DNA from: Flavobacterium psychrophilum
Lineage (GTDB): Bacteria; Bacteroidota; Bacteroidia; Flavobacteriales; Flavobacteriaceae
DNA: 15,649 nucleotides
Reading direction: 5' to 3'
Assembly: GCA_022730285.1 (NCBI GenBank)
Contig: DZCQ01000031.1
Location: 12,465 to 28,113 of the forward strand
Part shown: positions 15,006 to 15,649 of the stretch, one piece after another
Layout: each line of letters opens with the position of its first letter
Numbering within the stretch: the first letter of the stretch is position 1
Translations under genes and position numbers: made by a program
Notes under the pieces: generated by a model
Databases searched by the model: none
The model's input: the letters and a program-made list of their open reading frames with translations, nothing else
Told to the model about the DNA's origin: nothing

Positions 15006-15649
15006 TTTACTTTATTTAAATCAATAGAAATGGTATAAGAAGTTCCCGTAGAAGAACTATCAACATCTAATTGCGCGTTTAGAAAATCAATCCTTGTTTT
15101 AATGTTTTTATGACCAATTCCGTTAGAAATAGTGTTTTTATCAAAACCAATTCCGTTATCTTCCACCGTTATAAAAAGTTCATCTTCTCTATAATTGAAT
15201 TGAATCATAGCTTCGGTTGCTTTGGAATGTTTCAAAATATTGGTAATCAATTCTTGAATAATTCTGTAAATTACAGTTTCGTTATTTTTAGAAAGTGAAA
15301 TGTAATTACCAAAAGTTTGAAAGTCAATTTTGAAACTATCAGAATTATTAATTTTTATACAATATTCCTTTACGGTTTCTAACAAACCATAATCTAAAAT
15401 GGAAGACGGCATCAAATTGTGTGAAATGCTTCTAACTTGCGCACACGATTCGTCAATCATATTGATGACTTTGGTTAAATTTTCGGCGTCAATAGGACTT
15501 AAACCTGATTCTTCTAGCGTGGACAATCTGTATTTAATTGCTGATAAATCTCCATTTAAACCATCGTGCAATTCTTGAGCAATTCTACGTCTTTCGTTTT
15601 CTTCACCATCAATCAAGGCTTCGAGTTTAGCAATTTCTTGTTGTTGTTG
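15002..15649 (-). CDS. HisKA_3-type sensor histidine kinase, C-terminal 215 residues (runs off right edge)
   Basis: The frame is open to the window edge, beginning QQQQEIAKLEA; the internal TTG at 15616 is not a start. Numbered from the edge, the dimerisation and phospho-acceptor helix has ENERRRIAQELHDGLNGDLS with His28, the DesK/NarL-type pattern. The ATP-binding domain follows with an N box QELITNILKHSKA (Asn137), G1 VEDNGIGFD (162-170) and G2 NGIGHKNIKTR (176-186). All catalytic elements are present. The glutamine-rich start looks like the end of a coiled-coil linker. The sensor part, often a TPR array plus one membrane segment in flavobacterial members, would lie outside. The stop TGA overlaps the ATG of the response regulator (ATGA), a strong sign of translational coupling. 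Confidence 0.95.
   Translation of the reverse strand, partial: QQQQEIAKLEALIDGEENERRRIAQELHDGLNGDLSAIKYRLSTLEESGLSPIDAENLTKVINMIDESCAQVRSISHNLMPSSILDYGLLETVKEYCIKINNSDSFKIDFQTFGNYISLSKNNETVIYRIIQELITNILKHSKATEAMIQFNYREDELFITVEDNGIGFDKNTISNGIGHKNIKTRIDFLNAQLDVDSSSTGTSYTISIDLNKVK

Noticed and set aside
15614..15616. TTG at 15616 as the start of the histidine kinase
   Set aside because: The frame continues open to the window edge with a sensible sequence (QQQQEIAKLEA), so the gene is truncated by the window and not short.
1..15649. Search for CRISPR arrays, insertion sequences, phage genes, tRNA or rRNA
   Set aside because: No regularly spaced repeats, transposase or integrase motifs, or tRNA-like cloverleaf were seen by eye on either strand.

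Overview
The window looks like ordinary chromosomal DNA of a marine or freshwater member of the Flavobacteriaceae (Bacteroidota). The evidence is strong A/T bias, promoters of the Bacteroidetes type (TAnnTTTG with an upstream TTG/TTTG), almost no Shine-Dalgarno sequences, a type IX secretion C-terminal signal, exported proteins whose signal peptides end in SQ/AQ, and a fused ornithine/glycine-lipid acyltransferase. No phage, transposase, CRISPR array, tRNA or rRNA was seen.

Layout. (1) 1-901, minus: two tandem paralogous secreted proteins of unknown role. The upstream one has a C1q/TNF-like C-terminal half; the downstream one runs off the left edge. (2) 1167-2162, minus: a periplasmic TlpA/ResA-type thioredoxin with its own terminator, divergent from aspS. 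(3) 2268-4357, plus: aspS, then a cold-shock protein with a strong terminator. (4) 4358-4670: a 313-base gap with a perfect 15-bp inverted repeat. (5) 4671-6980, plus: a bifunctional OlsF-type aminolipid acyltransferase and a small exported SnoaL/NTF2-like protein, probably one operon. (6) 7061-11568, minus: a parvulin cassette (a large PPIase and a SurA-like PPIase) and then a MoxR AAA+ ATPase. Between the last two lies a structured element resembling the flavobacterial Flavo-1 RNA. (7) 11723-14285, minus: a subtilisin-like protease with a type IX secretion signal, followed 16 bases later by a FabK/nitronate-monooxygenase-type flavoprotein. (8) 14376-15649, minus: a LuxR-type response regulator overlapped by 4 bases with a HisKA_3 histidine kinase that continues past the right edge.

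How the genes relate. Much of the window serves the cell envelope: periplasmic thiol redox chemistry, membrane aminolipid synthesis, outer-membrane-protein chaperones, and secretion of a protease through the type IX system. No single pathway links the blocks, which look like neighbouring core-genome operons. I did not find a clear new multi-gene system. The points most worth a second look are the structured RNA at about 8076-8170, the coupled C1q-like pair at the left edge, the two perfect A/T-rich inverted repeats, and the MoxR gene without its usual DUF58/VWA partners.
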